DNA of 42,174 nt from Candidatus Woesearchaeota archaeon (GCA_018303115.1 JAGVYT010000044.1:1-42174); one strand, 5' to 3'; shown: positions 15,904 through 23,408, numbered from the stretch's first letter. Numbers and translations: made by a program. Notes: a model not told the origin generated them from the letters alone.

Positions 15904-17183
15904 ACAGCCAGCCCAAGAGATTCCACAACTATCTCTGGTTTGAATTCTGTTAAATCGCCGTAATCCTGCCCTGTTCCCAAATAAACAATTGGCTTTTTTG
16001 TAACATAGCTTACGGAAATTGCCGCCCCGCCTTTCTCGTCAACGTCAGCCTTTGACAGTATTATGCAGTCTATGCCAATCGTTTCGTTAAACCTTTTTGC
16101 CTGTTCCACGCAGTCATTTCCCGTAATTGATTCCCCAACAAATATCTTCATGTCTGGCTTGGCTACTTTTACAACTTTTTTCATTTCCTCCATGAGGTTT
16201 TTGTTGCTGTGCTGCCTTCCAGCAGTGTCTATAAGAACAGCTCCGATGTTTTTTGCTTGTGCATATTTTATTGCGTCAAATGCAACTGCTGCCGGGTCTG
16301 CCCCGTAGTCGTGCTTTATCAGCTTCACCCCGAGCTTATCCGAGTGTTCCTGAAGCTGCTGTATTGCGGCTGCCCTGAAGGTGTCCGAGGCTGCTATGAC
16401 GCATTTTACCGCTTTGTTCTGAAAGGCCTTTGCTAATTTTGCTATTGTTGTGGTTTTTCCCGAGCCGTTTATTCCTACAAACATAATCACATAAGGCTTG
16501 CCCTCTTTCGCTTTGTTTACCAAGTCGATTTTTTCAACTTCAAAAAGGCTTTCAATGCTTCTTTTTAGGCTTTTAATTACTATCCCGCGAACCTTTCCCC
16601 GCTGGAGCGGCGTGTTGACAAGCTTTTCCTTAAGGTCTTCCCTTATTTTGTCAACAACTTCCATTGCAACGTTGTTCTCGAGAAGCACAACCTCCATTCC
16701 CTCAAATAAGGTGTCGAATTTTTCACTGGAGAGCTTGGTTGTTGTCACAACCCCTGCAAGTTTTCCAAGAAGCCCCTTATCTCCGCTTTTTTTCTTAAGG
16801 GCAGAGGACACCTTTCCAAATAGCCCCCTGCTTTCTTTTTTCTCTTTGTCCTCAGCTTCTATTTCAAAACTTTTCTGCCTTAAATCTTTTCTCACATCTT
16901 CCATTGCAGACTCGATTCCGGGCTTTTCCTCTTTAGCTTCCCTTGTTTCTTTGCTCGGCACCTTCACAATCTGGCCTATCGCAGAGTCTGCTTTTTCTTC
17001 TTCAGCCTTTTCGGCAAGCTCATGGCTTTCGCTTTTCTTAGCCTGTTCTTTCAGAATCGCAAGTTTTTCTTTTGCCTTTTGTTCTTTCAGCTGTTTCTCT
17101 ACGGCTTTTCTGATTTCTTCCTCCGTCTTTTGCGAGAAATTGTTAATTACGCCTTTCAGCTTCTTCTTTAAAAATTTGAACAT
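15900..17183 (-). CDS. ftsY: Signal recognition particle receptor FtsY
   Basis: GTPase that docks SRP-ribosome complexes at the membrane. Residues 1-135 are a long charged, Lys/Glu-rich A domain, typical of membrane-interacting FtsY N-termini. The N domain is helical (about 140-220) and the G domain carries GINGSGKTTT (237-246), the DTFRAAAIQQL SRP-type insertion, DTAGRQ and LSKADVDEKGGA. Total length 427 is long for archaea because of the A domain. It follows pfdA by one base, keeping the common archaeal order prefoldin alpha-ftsY, so it is in that operon. Confidence 0.95.
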   Translation of the reverse strand: MFKFLKKKLKGVINNFSQKTEEEIRKAVEKQLKEQKAKEKLAILKEQAKKSESHELAEKAEEEKADSAIGQIVKVPSKETREAKEEKPGIESAMEDVRKDLRQKSFEIEAEDKEKKESRGLFGKVSSALKKKSGDKGLLGKLAGVVTTTKLSSEKFDTLFEGMEVVLLENNVAMEVVDKIREDLKEKLVNTPLQRGKVRGIVIKSLKRSIESLFEVEKIDLVNKAKEGKPYVIMFVGINGSGKTTTIAKLAKAFQNKAVKCVIAASDTFRAAAIQQLQEHSDKLGVKLIKHDYGADPAAVAFDAIKYAQAKNIGAVLIDTAGRQHSNKNLMEEMKKVVKVAKPDMKIFVGESITGNDCVEQAKRFNETIGIDCIILSKADVDEKGGAAISVSYVTKKPIVYLGTGQDYGDLTEFKPEIVVESLGLAV

Positions 17184-17184
17184 T

Positions 17185-17595
17185 TTACTCTCTCTCTTTT
17201 ACCATTTTGTCAAGCTCTTGCTCAAGCCCCTTCATTGATTCAGCCAGTTTTTTGACCTCAAGGGTGAGTTCTCTGGCATACTGGTTTATCTCATCCCGCC
17301 TTTCCTGCAGCATCTTTCCGGCTTTTTCAATTGTTTTCTTGACGCAAACACCTGCCCCCACATTGACGATGACATGGCTGTCGCTCTTTAGCTCTGCCTT
17401 CAGAAAAATTCCTTCCGCTATGGGAGTTAGCATTTCAGAGCTTTTCTTGCCTTTCAGCTCGTCAAAGCTTTGTATGTTTGCCTCTATTTCCTGGCTTTTT
17501 GTTTCAAGCGCCTGCATTTGCATCTGCATACGCTTCAGTTGCTCTGCAGCCATTTGCAGCTCCAGATACTTCTGCCTTATCTCTTCATCCGCCAT
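17185..17595 (-). CDS. pfdA: Prefoldin subunit alpha
   Basis: Component of the hexameric prefoldin holdase that passes unfolded proteins to the thermosome. The 136 residues show the family plan: N-terminal coiled coil (about 1-45), central beta hairpins (GIFLKAELKSDSHVIVNVGAGVCVKKT) and C-terminal coiled coil. First gene of the pfdA-ftsY operon; a minus-strand TTTTTAAATG box (about 30 nt upstream) and GAGGG before the ATG imply a short leader. Confidence 0.93.
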   Translation of the reverse strand: MADEEIRQKYLELQMAAEQLKRMQMQMQALETKSQEIEANIQSFDELKGKKSSEMLTPIAEGIFLKAELKSDSHVIVNVGAGVCVKKTIEKAGKMLQERRDEINQYARELTLEVKKLAESMKGLEQELDKMVKERE

Positions 17596-17632
17596 AACCC
17601 TCTAGAATTCCAAGTCATTTAAAAAGCTTTGG

Positions 17633-18583
17633 CTAATGGCTGTTTGCCCTGTGCACATAAAGTGATTTACCTGCAGCAAGCCTTTTTATTACGTCGCTGA
17701 TTATTTGAGCAGTGCTTAATACCTTTACCTTGCCGAACCTTTTTTCTTTTGGCAGCGGAATGGTGTCTGTCACAATAATCTCCTCAATATCCTTTAACGA
17801 TTTAAGCCTTGAAGTTGCCGGATTTGTAAACAACGGGTGCGTGCATGCCACCCATATTTTTTCTGCTTTGTGGTTCTTGACAGCCTGCACTGCCTCTACA
17901 ATGCTTGAACCAGTGTCTATAAAGTCGTCAATGATTACGGCGTTCATTCCATCCACTTTTCCTACCACGTTCATTGCCGTAGCCCTTGTGAAGTCTTCAC
18001 GATACTTGTCGATGATGGCTATGCGATTGGCTTTCATGGCATTAGCCAAATCACGGGCCCTCTTGACGCCACCCGCGTCCGGCGAAACAACAACTGAGTT
18101 CTTTATGCCCTTTTTCCTGAAGTAATCTGCTATCATGTTTAGTGCTGTCAGGTTTTCAACAGGGATGTCAAAGAAGCCTTCTATCTGCGCTGCATGCAAG
18201 TCAAACGTCACAACCCTTCTGACCCCCAGCGTCTCTAGCATTCTGGCAACCAGCTTTGATGAGATTGGTTCTCGCCCTGTTTTTTTCTTGTCCTGCTTTG
18301 AATATCCAAAGTATGGCATTATTGCTGTTATGAAGCCGCAGGAGGCCCTTTTCAAGGCATCTACCATGATAAGCAATTCCATTAAATTGTCATTGACCGG
18401 AGGGCATGTTGACTGTATTATGAATATGTCCTGTTTTCTCACAGACTCTCTGATAGAAACTCTTACCTCGCCATTAGGAAACCTTCCGATATCTGCATTA
18501 ACCAGTTTAATGTGAAGCAGCTTAGCAACATCTTCAGCAAGCTTTCTGTTGGAATTGCCAGCTATGAGCTTTACGCCTTTCAT
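17633..18583 (-). CDS. prs: Ribose-phosphate pyrophosphokinase
   Basis: Makes PRPP from ribose 5-phosphate and ATP, feeding nucleotide and NAD synthesis. Length 316 is normal. Signatures: RFPNGEVRV, DLHAAQIEGFFDIPV (metal/ATP binding), SPDAGGVKRA and the PRPP loop VIIDDFIDTGSS. It resembles class I enzymes. The last 12 residues (SLYVHRANSH) extend beyond most homologues. A TTTAAATATT box lies about 40 nt upstream with GGGGTTG near the ATG, so a leadered mRNA is likely. It is upstream of pfdA in the same direction, 37 nt away. Confidence 0.95.
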   Translation of the reverse strand: MKGVKLIAGNSNRKLAEDVAKLLHIKLVNADIGRFPNGEVRVSIRESVRKQDIFIIQSTCPPVNDNLMELLIMVDALKRASCGFITAIMPYFGYSKQDKKKTGREPISSKLVARMLETLGVRRVVTFDLHAAQIEGFFDIPVENLTALNMIADYFRKKGIKNSVVVSPDAGGVKRARDLANAMKANRIAIIDKYREDFTRATAMNVVGKVDGMNAVIIDDFIDTGSSIVEAVQAVKNHKAEKIWVACTHPLFTNPATSRLKSLKDIEEIIVTDTIPLPKEKRFGKVKVLSTAQIISDVIKRLAAGKSLYVHRANSH

Positions 18584-18666
18584 TGTTCAACCCCAAAGAA
18601 TACTAAGCCAAACATATAGCTAATATTTAAACATAGCGGTAAAACGTCGGTGTAGTAAGTAAGCCA

Positions 18667-18803
18667 GCGTTTCTGAGGCTCAGAAACCTATGGCATCAGA
18701 AGCTAATGGTTCTGATGGTGCTCAGGAACTTATTCCTGACACAACAGAAACGCTTAAGCGTTTCCGAGTGCTCAGAAGCTTTGCTTCTGACATTTCTGAC
18801 ATT
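18667..18803. repeat. Family B stem-loop array, copy B2
   Basis: Five hairpins in a row: GTTTCTGA/TCAGAAAC (18669-18687), ATCAGAA/TTCTGAT (18695-18716), CAGGAA/TTCCTG (18723-18738), the perfect 18-bp palindrome GAAACGCTTAAGCGTTTC (18747-18764) and CAGAAGC/GCTTCTG (18773-18789), joined by GCTCAGAA and TTCTGACATT words. First and fourth hairpins share GCGTTTC, framing the array. It occupies the gap between the prs promoter and the broken Doc gene. No coding frame. Confidence 0.75.
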
Positions 18804-18853
18804 GGCCCTGGTGTTCTTGGCAATTTCTGCGGAGAGCGGATATAAAAGGGTTG

Positions 18854-18937
18854 TCAAAGGTTGTATGCCTCTCTTAGAAATTCTCTGTATTCTTTCAGAA
18901 CAGTCTTAAAGCTAATCAGGAATTTGCTTTTCTGCGC
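18854..18937 (-). pseudogene. Short frame after the Doc remnant
   Basis: Directly after the Doc stop, a different frame reads AQKSKFLISFKTVLKEYREF and a few more residues to a stop. There is no start codon. It may be a frameshifted tail of the Doc gene or the remnant of a following small gene. Confidence 0.25.
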
Positions 18938-18938
18938 T

Positions 18939-19195
18939 TTAACGTTGGAATTCACGAATTTCATCACCTTTCAACCAGTTCTTAATTTCTTCATAACTGT
19001 AATAATTTTCTCTTATACCTTGCATTATCTTGGGATTGCTTGATTTATTAACTTTTGTTTTTTCGCCATTGTAAATGAGGAAATTTTCAACAACTGCAAA
19101 CGCCGTTCTTCTGTTTCCGCTGGCAAAGGGGTGAGTTTGGACAAGCCCTTTAAGCAGGGCAAGTGCTTTGTCGTATAAGTCTCCTTTTGCACAAC
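18939..19195 (-). pseudogene. doc: Broken Fic/Doc (death-on-curing) toxin, C-terminal part
   Basis: About 80 codons without a usable start: a stop lies just upstream in the same frame near 19209, and the only internal Met is past the active site. The retained part includes the Fic/Doc active-site motif HPFASGNRRTAF, where His is the catalytic base for AMP/phosphate transfer, followed by VVENFLIYNG. A complete Doc has about 60-70 more residues at the N-terminus; these are missing and the DNA there belongs to the wHTH gene. This is therefore a decayed toxin of a toxin-antitoxin locus. Confidence 0.65.
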
Positions 19196-19206
19196 TTACA
19201 CATTAC

Positions 19207-19449
19207 TTATTCATCTTCAATTATTCTTGTGATTTCTTCAATTCTTTCTGGATTCAAACTTACCTGCAAGCCGTATGAGGTTGGTTTTGGAATTACAAAA
19301 CCTTCTTTGATTAATTCTTTCACCGCTTCCTTAGCTTCTCCAACTATGTGCTTGGGTATGCCTTTGGTGAGGTTCTCTACAGCAGTATGCTTGCCTCCGA
19401 TTATTCGGTGCCTGAATAGTTTTCTGAGAATTATCTTTTTTATGTCCAT
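19207..19449 (-). CDS. Small putative winged-helix DNA-binding protein
   Basis: An 80-residue basic protein; helices with IPKHIVGEAKEAVKELIKEGFVIPKPTSYG followed by QVSLNP read like a winged-helix recognition region and wing. Similar short conserved proteins occur in DPANN genomes, function unknown. It ends immediately before the broken Doc gene, on the same strand, so it may have been its partner, or it may be an independent regulator that replaced the Doc 5' end. An ATAAATATC box about 24-32 nt upstream of the ATG supports expression. Confidence 0.55.
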   Translation of the reverse strand: MDIKKIILRKLFRHRIIGGKHTAVENLTKGIPKHIVGEAKEAVKELIKEGFVIPKPTSYGLQVSLNPERIEEITRIIEDE

Positions 19450-19550
19450 TTCGTCTTCTATGCGCTTCTGATATTTATGCCTTTATTCACTATACTGAAT
19501 GTTTAAATATAGAAAAATATATAAACAAGTTATTCTAACTGGATACTACA

Positions 19551-19880
19551 ATGGAAGAAAAACCCTCATTCAGGCTTGTATTTGGAGACTCCCCGATAAT
19601 CAAAGTTATAGACTTTTTTCTGGAGAACAGGGAGTTTGATTACAGCTTAACGGATATTGCAAAAAATGCAGATATTGGCTGGAGTACTCTGCACGGCTTT
19701 TGGAAGGATATTGTAAAGCTTGGCGTTGTTACGAAAACAAGGAAAATTGGACGCGCAGAGCTCTATAAATTGAATATGGACAGCCTGCTTGTGAAGCAGT
19801 TAATTGCCCTGGATAACAGCATTTCAAAAAAGTTGCTGCAGGAAGAGATGGAAAGGCAGAAGCTTGAGCTTTCTGCATAG
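19551..19880 (+). CDS. Winged helix-turn-helix transcriptional regulator
   Basis: A 109-residue regulator: FRLVFGDSPIIKVIDFFLENREFDYSLTDIAKNADI forms helices 1-2, GWSTLHGFWKDIVKLGVV the recognition helix, and KTRKIGRAELYKLN the wing. This MarR/ArsR-like layout is common among small DPANN/Euryarchaeal regulators of unknown ligand. No Cys or His metal site. ATATATAAA at 19516-19525 lies about 26-35 nt before the ATG. Divergent from the small wHTH gene at 19449, so both could share control of the gap. Confidence 0.7.
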   Translation: MEEKPSFRLVFGDSPIIKVIDFFLENREFDYSLTDIAKNADIGWSTLHGFWKDIVKLGVVTKTRKIGRAELYKLNMDSLLVKQLIALDNSISKKLLQEEMERQKLELSA

Positions 19881-20013
19881 CTAAACTGTTGCCCGCTAAT
19901 GTTGTTGTAGGTGCAGACGCACCTTCAGGTGATTCACTTGCTGCTACCACGATAGCATAAACAACTACTACTGCAACCACTACTACAACTTTTTTTAGGT
20001 TTGCCGTTAGCAC
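19881..20013 (-). other. Possible secreted/membrane-anchored peptide remnant (GTG start)
   Basis: From a GTG at 20013 the minus strand reads MLTANLKK, about 20 Val/Ala-rich membrane-spanning residues, then an Ala/Ser/Thr linker (SESPEGASAPTTTLAGNS). The frame continues to 19729 but there it is antisense to the wHTH gene and looks random. A TTATATAAAC box sits 18-27 nt upstream. This is probably the 5' end of a membrane-anchored protein gene whose body was lost. Confidence 0.35.
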
Positions 20014-20030
20014 ATACTTTTTATGGAAAG

Positions 20031-20040
20031 GTTTATATAA
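20031..20040. promoter_or_regulatory. Shared, nearly symmetric TATA element
   Basis: GTTTATATAA reads as TTTATATAA on the plus strand (44 nt before the ATG at 20084) and TTATATAAAC on the minus strand (18 nt before the GTG at 20013), so one element could serve both directions. Confidence 0.4.
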
Positions 20041-20083
20041 CTAATTTACCTGACCTATTCCTATTACTAATGGGGTGGTGGCT

Positions 20084-20188
20084 ATGTTTGAGTTTCTGAA
20101 AAGAAGGGGCAGGTTTGATAAGATAGACATATCCGTGCTTGAAGAGGACGGCCTGCAAAAGGCGTTTGAAAGGGCAAGGCATAAGTAA
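20084..20188 (+). CDS. 34-residue basic peptide
   Basis: A complete short frame beginning MFEFLKRRGRFDKID and ending ERARHK. It is preceded by GGGGTGGTGG four nt before the ATG, the same kind of ribosome site seen ahead of hppA, and by a TATA element about 45 nt upstream. Amphipathic, charged, no membrane segment. Unrecognised; short but well supported by signals. Confidence 0.45.
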   Translation: MFEFLKRRGRFDKIDISVLEEDGLQKAFERARHK

Positions 20189-20303
20189 ATGCTTAAACGA
20201 TTGTTTCTGCTTAGGGTTAGCAATAATCGCTGCAGTGGCTTATTGAACACGCTTCCTTGTGGCAGCACAAATCAGAGTCTTGACAGCCGGCTGCGTCGCC
20301 ATT

Positions 20304-20618
20304 TCATTCTTTGATTTCCTTTATTGCACCTGATTTTATTGCTGCAATAAAGGTTTTCTTGTGCTCTTTGCGCAAACCGTGCCACATTAAACCGTGAATA
20401 ATCGCAGCAACGCCGTCGGCATCCAACTCGCCATCCCGAATAATCCTCAGCAAACGATTCCAATGTTTGGCTTCCAAACGGATATTGTGTCTGTAGCCGT
20501 CTCCAATCTCGACACAGAAGCCAGAGTCTTTTAAGTATCTCACCGCATAGCTTCCATATGTATCACTGCTTTCTTTTCCTTTCTCCAAATCGTACTCAAA
20601 TATAGTTTCCGGTCCCAT
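20304..20618 (-). CDS. Hypothetical protein
   Basis: A 104-residue mixed alpha/beta protein with His/Trp-rich segments (EAKHWNRLLRIIRDGELDADGVAAIIHGLMWHGL). No family recognised. A TTTATAAACC box lies about 24-33 nt before the ATG, so it is a real leaderless gene. It stands alone, facing the 34-residue peptide gene. Confidence 0.55.
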   Translation of the reverse strand: MGPETIFEYDLEKGKESSDTYGSYAVRYLKDSGFCVEIGDGYRHNIRLEAKHWNRLLRIIRDGELDADGVAAIIHGLMWHGLRKEHKKTFIAAIKSGAIKEIKE

Positions 20619-20789
20619 GAGCTATAAAGTATAGAGAAAGGTTTATAAAGATTGCCTGAGTGCTAGTCAATGAGTCGAAATGTCAAACAGTGATTGTCGG
20701 CATTGCAAGAGAATTTAATTCTAATATAGTTAGCAATATGTTGAGTGGTCGCCTTCACCTTCATTGTTAGAGGCATCAACTTCTTTTAT

Positions 20790-20861
20790 GGCTGTAGTGG
20801 TGCAACGGCAGCACGTAATCCTGTGGCGGTTATGGACCGGGTTCGACTCCCGGCTACGGCC
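20790..20861 (+). tRNA. tRNA-His (GTG)
   Basis: Cloverleaf by eye: acceptor GCTGTAG (20791-20797) with CTACGGC (20854-20860); D stem GTGC/GCAC (20800-20803/20811-20814); anticodon stem TAATC/GGTTA with loop CTGTGGC giving anticodon GTG; T stem CCGGG/CCCGG around TTCGACT. G at 20790 faces C73 at 20861, so the G-1 identity element for HisRS is encoded in the genome. CCA is not encoded and there is no intron. hisS lies 1.3 kb downstream. Confidence 0.95.
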
Positions 20862-20968
20862 CTCTTAACAGCCCATAGCCATAGCTGTTAGTTTCTGCTG
20901 CTGCGATTAAAAGTCGCGGTAGCTTCATGATGTTATTATAAAATATTGCAGCAAAAGCTGCGGAGATA

Positions 20969-21712
20969 ATGAAAATGGAAAATGGAGGGTTTAAACTTGC
21001 AATTCCCACGACAGGCCGGTTAGCCCAGGAAGCTCTTGAGTGGCTTGCCAGTCTGGGAGTGCTGGAAACGTTGTGGGTAACTTCAGTAGTGAAAACCATA
21101 AATGATTTCAAAAAACTTCCAGAGGAAAAAACTGCAAGAGATGCTGTAAAGCGAATATGGGAAGAAGGGCTTGAAGGTGTAACGCTAAAGTATGATTTGA
21201 GAAGTGGGTGGAGGGCTGCGTTTTCTGCAAAGGATGCTGAGATGAGAGGCAATCCAGTTACGGTTTATGGAAGCGAGTCTCCATCAATTAATGGCATACT
21301 GCAAGGATTGGGTGATGTGGCAGTAATAGGTTACGATGAGCTTGTCGCTGCAATGGTTCGCTATCTTTACCCAGGTATGAATGTGCCCGAATGGGACAAA
21401 CTGAATAGTCGGATAGTTCCAAAATCAACTGATGTTCATGTTATAGGTTCAACGAGGATAAGGGACTATGCAGGACTCTTTCTGATGGTGGGTGAATCAG
21501 TGGATGTAAACGCAGATTATTTGCTAGGCATCCGGTCAGGCAGAACACCTGTATACGTTAAAGGGCAGAACGAAGGTTTACTTTATTATCTTCTGGGTAA
21601 TGATGTTGATGGAAGAGCAACTGAACATGTTGAGCAAGCGGCAAGGGACGATAAGACTTTTTGCTTTGATTTAGTCAGGTCTGGCAGCACTGTAGAGAGA
21701 GAGAGCGACTAA
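20969..21712 (+). CDS. Divergent HisG-like (ATP phosphoribosyltransferase-fold) protein
   Basis: A 247-residue protein. The N-terminus FKLAIPTTGRLAQEALEWL matches the HisG opening (LAIPKGRL), GLGDVAVIGYDEL fits its second motif (GxxDxGxxGxD), and CFDLVRSGSTV near the C-terminus fits the phosphate-loop signature DLVxSGxTL. An insertion of about 50 residues separates the first two motifs, and the usual hinge is poorly conserved. No other histidine-biosynthesis gene is present, so the true substrate is uncertain. ATTATAAAATA about 23-34 nt before the ATG gives a leaderless start. It sits between tRNA-His and hisS. Confidence 0.5.
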   Translation: MKMENGGFKLAIPTTGRLAQEALEWLASLGVLETLWVTSVVKTINDFKKLPEEKTARDAVKRIWEEGLEGVTLKYDLRSGWRAAFSAKDAEMRGNPVTVYGSESPSINGILQGLGDVAVIGYDELVAAMVRYLYPGMNVPEWDKLNSRIVPKSTDVHVIGSTRIRDYAGLFLMVGESVDVNADYLLGIRSGRTPVYVKGQNEGLLYYLLGNDVDGRATEHVEQAARDDKTFCFDLVRSGSTVERESD

Positions 21713-21741
21713 AACTGGTAGGCAACCCGTTATTAGTTACT

Positions 21742-21912
21742 ATGTCTGTAATAGCTGTAGACCTTGCTAAGTACAGTGCCAATCCAGACCTTCAGCAGGT
21801 TGTCAATAATCTCAACCCGGGTGAAGCATCAGAAGATTATGGCGAAGGCATCCCAAGATGGGAAACTGGATTGAGAGAGAAATTAGGCCATTCATGGTTA
21901 AAAGTCGTATAG
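21742..21912 (+). CDS. 56-residue hypothetical protein
   Basis: A short frame 29 nt after the HisG-like gene, with no separate TATA box, so probably co-transcribed. The product begins MSVIAVDLAKYSANPDLQQV and is acidic in the middle. Unrecognised. It ends right before repeat B3. Confidence 0.4.
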   Translation: MSVIAVDLAKYSANPDLQQVVNNLNPGEASEDYGEGIPRWETGLREKLGHSWLKVV

Positions 21913-21926
21913 CTTTTTCTGGTCTA

Positions 21927-21989
21927 AAGAACCACCAGTCAAAGACTGGTGGGATTTACTTGTAATATTTGCATAGACTGGTGGTTCTT
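21927..21989 (+). repeat. Alternative (mutually exclusive) hairpin
   Basis: The arm AAGAACCACCAGTC (21927-21940) can pair 9 bp with GACTGGTGG (21944-21952) or 14 bp with GACTGGTGGTTCTT (21976-21989). The pairings exclude each other. It lies after the HisG-like operon and before the hisS promoter; it may be part of repeat B3 or a 3' regulatory structure. Confidence 0.6.
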
Positions 21990-21990
21990 A

Positions 21991-22072
21991 GTGCTCAGAA
22001 TTTTCCATCAGTCTATTATTGATAGCAAGCTTCGCTTGCTTTCGACTTCACAAGCTGGAAAATTCTGACATT
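21991..22072. repeat. Family B stem-loop, copy B3
   Basis: Outer stem CAGAATTTTCCA (21996-22007) / TGGAAAATTCTG (22056-22067), inner stem AGCAAGC/GCTTGCT (22024-22030/22034-22040), framed by GTGCTCAGAA and TTCTGACATT. Positions 22025-22061 equal the reverse complement of 60-96 in copy B1 without mismatch. Confidence 0.75.
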
Positions 22073-22127
22073 TTATTATACGCATGGAAAAGCTTATTAA
22101 ATGCAATTAATAGAGACTGAATAGAGA

Positions 22128-23405
22128 ATGTGCAATATGGAACTCAATAACGCCCGCGGAACAAGGGACATCTCAGGGGAGGATGCCATCCTGAGGGAAA
22201 GGGTAGTTGACACTCTGAAGGGCGTGTTTGAGCTTTACGGCTACAACCCGCTTGAGACGCCAATGCTTGAGAGGTATGAGACGCTTTCTTCAAAGTATGC
22301 GGGAGGGGAGGAAATACTGAAGGAGGTGTTCAGGCTTCGCGACCAGGGAAACCGCGAGCTTGCCCTGAGGTATGACCTGACTGTGCCCCTTGCAAGGTTC
22401 ATAGCCTCCAATCAGAATTTAAAGATGCCGTTCAAGAGGTATGCCCTAGGCAGTGTATTCAGGGACGGGCCGCTTAAGGCAGGAAGATACCGCGAGTTCA
22501 CGCAATGCGATGCTGACGTTGTTGGAAGCAGCAACCTGGCATCAGATGCTGAGATGATAAGGATAGCGCTTGCAGTGTTTGAAAAACTGGGCCTGAATGT
22601 TATTGCGAAAGTAAATAACAGGAAGGTTCTTGACGCACTTCTGGAAAAAGCAGGAGTGAAGGAGGAAGATGTCGGGACTGTCATGCTCAGCATTGACAAG
22701 CTGGAAAAATTCGGGAAAGAGGCGGTTGAGAAAGAACTGGCAGGCAAGGGAATAAACGCTTCTGTTATTGAAAAATTAATGGTATACCTTTCAATTGAAG
22801 GAACAAATAAACAAAAAATCGGGAAATTAAAGGAAACAATCGGTGAAACCACCGGCTTGAATGAAATTGCAGAGGTTCTTAAAGCATCTGGCAGTAAAAA
22901 TGTTGAGTTTGACGTTTCGCTAGCGCGAGGCCTTGCCTATTACACAGGCACTGTATTTGAGGTGTTTCTTAAGGGGTCGGAAATCAAGTCTTCAGTTGCA
23001 GCAGGCGGAAGATACGACAAAATGATTGGCAATTTTTTAAGTGAAACGCGCGATTACCCTGCTGTGGGCATATCTTTCGGCTTGGATGTTATTGCAGATT
23101 CAATAAAGCTGGAGAGCGAAGAGCGGGGTGCAAGGAGCGTTGTCAAGGCATTGGTTATTTCAATAGGCGAGGAGCGCATTGCCTCCGAAGTTGTTGAAAT
23201 GCTTAGAAACAACGCAGTAAACTGCGACACAGACTACACCGGAAAAGTCGGGAGGGCTATTGAGTATGCAGACAGTTACAAAATACCTTATGTTATTTTT
23301 GTGGGTGAGAAGGAAGTGAAAGCCAACAAGGTTAAAGTGAGAAATATGGTGAGCGGAGAGGAAAAAATGGTTTCTGTGAGCAGAGTAGCAGCTTCTGTTA
23401 AATAG
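22128..23405 (+). CDS. hisS: Histidyl-tRNA synthetase
   Basis: Class II synthetase of 425 residues charging tRNA-His. Motif 1 region near residue 45, motif 2 FKRYALGSVFRDGPLKAGRYREFTQCDAD, the His-specific LARGLAYYTGTVFEVF, motif 3 YPAVGISFGLD, and a C-terminal anticodon-binding domain. ATTAAAT about 26-33 nt before the ATG at 22128 supports this start; an in-frame ATG at 22137 is the alternative. It reads the same strand as tRNA-His and the HisG-like gene but has its own promoter. Confidence 0.95.
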   Translation: MCNMELNNARGTRDISGEDAILRERVVDTLKGVFELYGYNPLETPMLERYETLSSKYAGGEEILKEVFRLRDQGNRELALRYDLTVPLARFIASNQNLKMPFKRYALGSVFRDGPLKAGRYREFTQCDADVVGSSNLASDAEMIRIALAVFEKLGLNVIAKVNNRKVLDALLEKAGVKEEDVGTVMLSIDKLEKFGKEAVEKELAGKGINASVIEKLMVYLSIEGTNKQKIGKLKETIGETTGLNEIAEVLKASGSKNVEFDVSLARGLAYYTGTVFEVFLKGSEIKSSVAAGGRYDKMIGNFLSETRDYPAVGISFGLDVIADSIKLESEERGARSVVKALVISIGEERIASEVVEMLRNNAVNCDTDYTGKVGRAIEYADSYKIPYVIFVGEKEVKANKVKVRNMVSGEEKMVSVSRVAASVK

Positions 23406-23408
23406 TTT

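Noticed and set aside
20189-20320. 43-codon frame MLKRLFLLRVSNN after the 34-residue peptide
   Set aside because: Overlaps the 3' end of the minus-strand gene at 20304, has no composition or promoter support.
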